In this document: positions 60,713-62,634 of the stretch, in pieces | Numbering within the stretch: position 1 is the stretch's first letter | Layout of the letters: every line of letters starts with the position of its first letter | NCBI GenBank assembly: GCA_000378885.1 | Contig: KB900456.1 | Location: forward strand, 484,709-547,342 | Direction: 5' to 3' | DNA length: 62,634 nucleotides | From: an actinobacterium SCGC AAA044-N04 | GTDB lineage: Bacteria > Actinomycetota > Actinomycetes > Nanopelagicales > Nanopelagicaceae | Translations under genes and position numbers: made by a program | Notes under the pieces: generated by a model | Databases searched by the model: none | What the model was told of the DNA's origin: nothing | What the model saw: only the letters and a program-made list of their open reading frames with translations

Positions 60713-61851
60713 GTTGAATACGCCGAGTTCTCATGCACATAGTCATGTGAAAGATCATTAGTCATGACAGTTGCACTGGCAGTGCCAACCTTTAAATCAA
60801 TCACAATTTCTACCAAACGATTACTAAAATCAACTTTGCTCTTATCGGCATCCGGTGCGCTGTTTGTGCACACTTGAACACCATTGAGAGCAACATCAAT
60901 AGTTAGCGGATCCATATGGGCATCTGCTGTGCCAACGGCAGCTAGCACTCTGCCCCAGTTTGGATCCCCACCAAAAATCGCCGCCTTGAGTAAGTTGTTT
61001 CGAGCACATGCTCTGGCTACTTCAACAGCGTCTTTTTCACTGACTGCATTGGTGACGGTAATCGCAACAGACTTGGTAGAGCCTTCAGCATCTTCAATAA
61101 GTTGAGCCGCAAGTGATCCACATACTTTCATCAGCAATTCTTCTAATTCTGAATCAGAGAGTGTCTGTCCTGATTCACCAGATGCCATGAAGAGCACTGT
61201 GTCATTAGTTGATGTACACCCATCGGAATCAATTCGGTTATAGGTTCTATCAGTTACTTGTGCAAATATCTGCGCCGCATTAGAGCTGACTTGCGCATCT
61301 GTCATAACAACCGAAAGCATGGTTGCTAACGCTGGAGCCAACATTCCGGCACCCTTGGCAATACCGGCCACGTTAACTTTGCCTAGGCTTGCTTGCGCAA
61401 TCTTTGGAACTGAATCCGTTGTCATGATGGCTTGTGCGCACTCCTGCAATGATTCAGATTTGAGCACCGTTGCAATAGATCTAATGCCATTTTCAATCTT
61501 TGTCATGGGTAGTAATTCACCAATGAGCCCAGTTGAGCAGACAACTACTTCACCTGATGAAATATCTAGAAGTTCTCCCACTAACTCAGCAGTTGCATGC
61601 GTATCAGCAAAGCCTTGCGGTCCGGTGCAAGCATTGGCCCCACCGGAGTTGAGCACAACTGCTCTAACAATCTGATCTTTAACAACTTGTTTGCTCCAAA
61701 TGACCGGTGCTGCAACTACTTTGTTTGATGTGAAAACCGCTGTGCCGAAAAAAGAAGGCCCCGTGTTCTCAATCAGCGTTAAATCAAGTGCCCCGGTGCT
61801 CTTTAAACCTGCAGCACACGCAGCTCCCACAAAGCCGGCAGGTAGTTTCAT
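60709..61851 (-). CDS. argJ: Ornithine acetyltransferase (bifunctional ArgJ)
   Basis: 380 aa. It self-cleaves at the Thr in PALATMLSVVMTDA, preceded by KGAGML. It recycles the acetyl group from acetylornithine to glutamate. Coupled to argC and argB by ATGA overlaps. Confidence 0.95.
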   Translation of the reverse strand: MKLPAGFVGAACAAGLKSTGALDLTLIENTGPSFFGTAVFTSNKVVAAPVIWSKQVVKDQIVRAVVLNSGGANACTGPQGFADTHATAELVGELLDISSGEVVVCSTGLIGELLPMTKIENGIRSIATVLKSESLQECAQAIMTTDSVPKIAQASLGKVNVAGIAKGAGMLAPALATMLSVVMTDAQVSSNAAQIFAQVTDRTYNRIDSDGCTSTNDTVLFMASGESGQTLSDSELEELLMKVCGSLAAQLIEDAEGSTKSVAITVTNAVSEKDAVEVARACARNNLLKAAIFGGDPNWGRVLAAVGTADAHMDPLTIDVALNGVQVCTNSAPDADKSKVDFSNRLVEIVIDLKVGTASATVMTNDLSHDYVHENSAYST

Positions 61852-62634
61852 GCGCCTAAACCATCAGTTGATAGACCAGAACCTTCATGAAAACCAGTAA
61901 TGAGGTTTGCGTTTTGAATTGCTTGACTGGCTGCGCCCTTTCCTAAGTTATCCAAGGCAACACTGATGACTAAACGGTTAGTGTGCTCATCTACAGCAAC
62001 CTGTATTTGTACCTTGTTAGAACCTGTAACAGAACCTGTCTTAGGCATCTGAACAATAGGCAACACATCCACGAAGTATTCTCCTGCGTAATGCTTTGCA
62101 AAAAGTTCGTGTGCCTCTTTTGGACTCATAGGCTTGATCAATTTGGCAGTAATAGTCGCCAAGATTCCGCGAGGCATAGGAGCAAGAATTGGCGTGAAAG
62201 AGATCTTTACAGCCTTTTGCGCGACGGCAGATACAGCTTGTTCTATTTCTGGTGTGTGTTGATGAACCCCACCAAACTTGTATGAGGTGAGGGAACCCAT
62301 CACTTCACTTGCAATCATATTAATCTTGGCGCTTCTACCTGCCCCAGTTGTTCCTGATGCTGCGACAACAACAACATCGCTAACATCAACATGATTAACT
62401 GCAGGTGCAATTCCTAAAGTAATGGCGGTTGCATAGCAACCAGGATTGGCGACTTTGCTTTCCTTAGCGATGGCTTGACGTTGTCCCGCGCTAAGTTCAG
62501 GTAACCCATATACCCAAGCTCCGGCATGGACTCCCCCATAGTATTTCTCCCACGCAGAAGCATCTTCTAATCTGTAATCTGCACCAAGATCAACAATTTT
62601 TGTAGCAGCTGGAATCTTTGCAATAAGTGAGGCT
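61848..62634 (-). CDS. argC: N-acetyl-gamma-glutamyl-phosphate reductase, 5' end outside window
   Basis: The reading frame is open to the window edge; the visible part is 261 codons plus the stop. The catalytic Cys lies in SKVANPGCYATAITLGI and the His region in GSLTSYKFGGVHQHTPEI. The Met near 62318 is internal. It starts the arginine operon continuing into argJ. Confidence 0.95.
   Translation of the reverse strand, partial: ASLIAKIPAATKIVDLGADYRLEDASAWEKYYGGVHAGAWVYGLPELSAGQRQAIAKESKVANPGCYATAITLGIAPAVNHVDVSDVVVVAASGTTGAGRSAKINMIASEVMGSLTSYKFGGVHQHTPEIEQAVSAVAQKAVKISFTPILAPMPRGILATITAKLIKPMSPKEAHELFAKHYAGEYFVDVLPIVQMPKTGSVTGSNKVQIQVAVDEHTNRLVISVALDNLGKGAASQAIQNANLITGFHEGSGLSTDGLGA

Overview
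The window reads as a stretch of a streamlined, fairly AT-rich actinobacterial chromosome. Actinobacterial markers are mshC (mycothiol synthesis), pafB/pafC, trmI, the quartet MSMEG_4193-type phosphatase / DUF3090 / SCO1664 / mshC, the gcvH-garA-ftsR-DUF151-merR-gcvP run, a cmk-der fusion, and gene order matching the mycobacterial block argC...tyrS-TPR-tlyA-nadK-recN-pyrG-xerD-parA-scpA-scpB-rluB-cmk/der. Moderate AT content, very short intergenic gaps and several losses inside classical clusters fit a small-genome freshwater lineage such as acI/Nanopelagicales. That placement is inference and was not tested by alignment.

Layout. 1-10.4 kb: end of hisG, serB, an orphan ABC ATPase, ung, an AzgA/PbuG-type purine permease with a structured leader, YczE-type and DUF554 membrane proteins, a zinc alcohol dehydrogenase with an apparent AUC start, thymidine kinase, an acyltransferase-SGNH protein, apt and tRNA-Leu(GAG). 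10.4-18.3 kb: M20 peptidase, aldo/keto reductase, the mshC quartet, PAC2 protein, HAD phosphatase and a RecB-type nuclease. 18.3-27.6 kb: trmI-pafB-pafC-tatA-tatC-DAG kinase-helY-5'-3' exonuclease-lnt; the Pup-proteasome genes normally found between trmI and pafB are absent. 27.6-37.2 kb, minus strand: aroH-tyrA-cmk/der-pgsA-like-gcvH-garA-ftsR-DUF151-merR-gcvP. 37.2-37.5 kb: AT-rich non-coding island with repeated ATCGAT palindromes. 37.5-41.0 kb: rluB, scpB, scpA and a divergent parA plus ribbon-helix-helix gene. 41.0-49.9 kb, minus strand: TPR protein, OB-fold protein, Lys-rich coiled-coil protein, an unlisted 53-aa protein, tlyA, nadK, recN, pyrG, ald and xerD. 49.9-55.5 kb: one complete rRNA operon (16S-23S-5S, minus strand, no spacer tRNA) with promoter, boxA-like motifs, processing stems and terminator. 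55.6-62.6 kb: tightly coupled argC-J-B-D-R-H-tyrS lacking argF and argG.

No insertion sequence, prophage, integron or CRISPR array was seen. Several isolated genes have a TANNNT -10-like hexamer exactly 6 nt before the start codon and no Shine-Dalgarno, pointing to leaderless transcripts. The most interesting candidates are the ParA/RHH pair beside scpAB together with the ATCGAT island about 2.3 kb away (possible second segregation module), the clean excision of the proteasome genes with PafBC retained, the AUC-start dehydrogenase, and alternative pairings in the 16S rRNA flanks.
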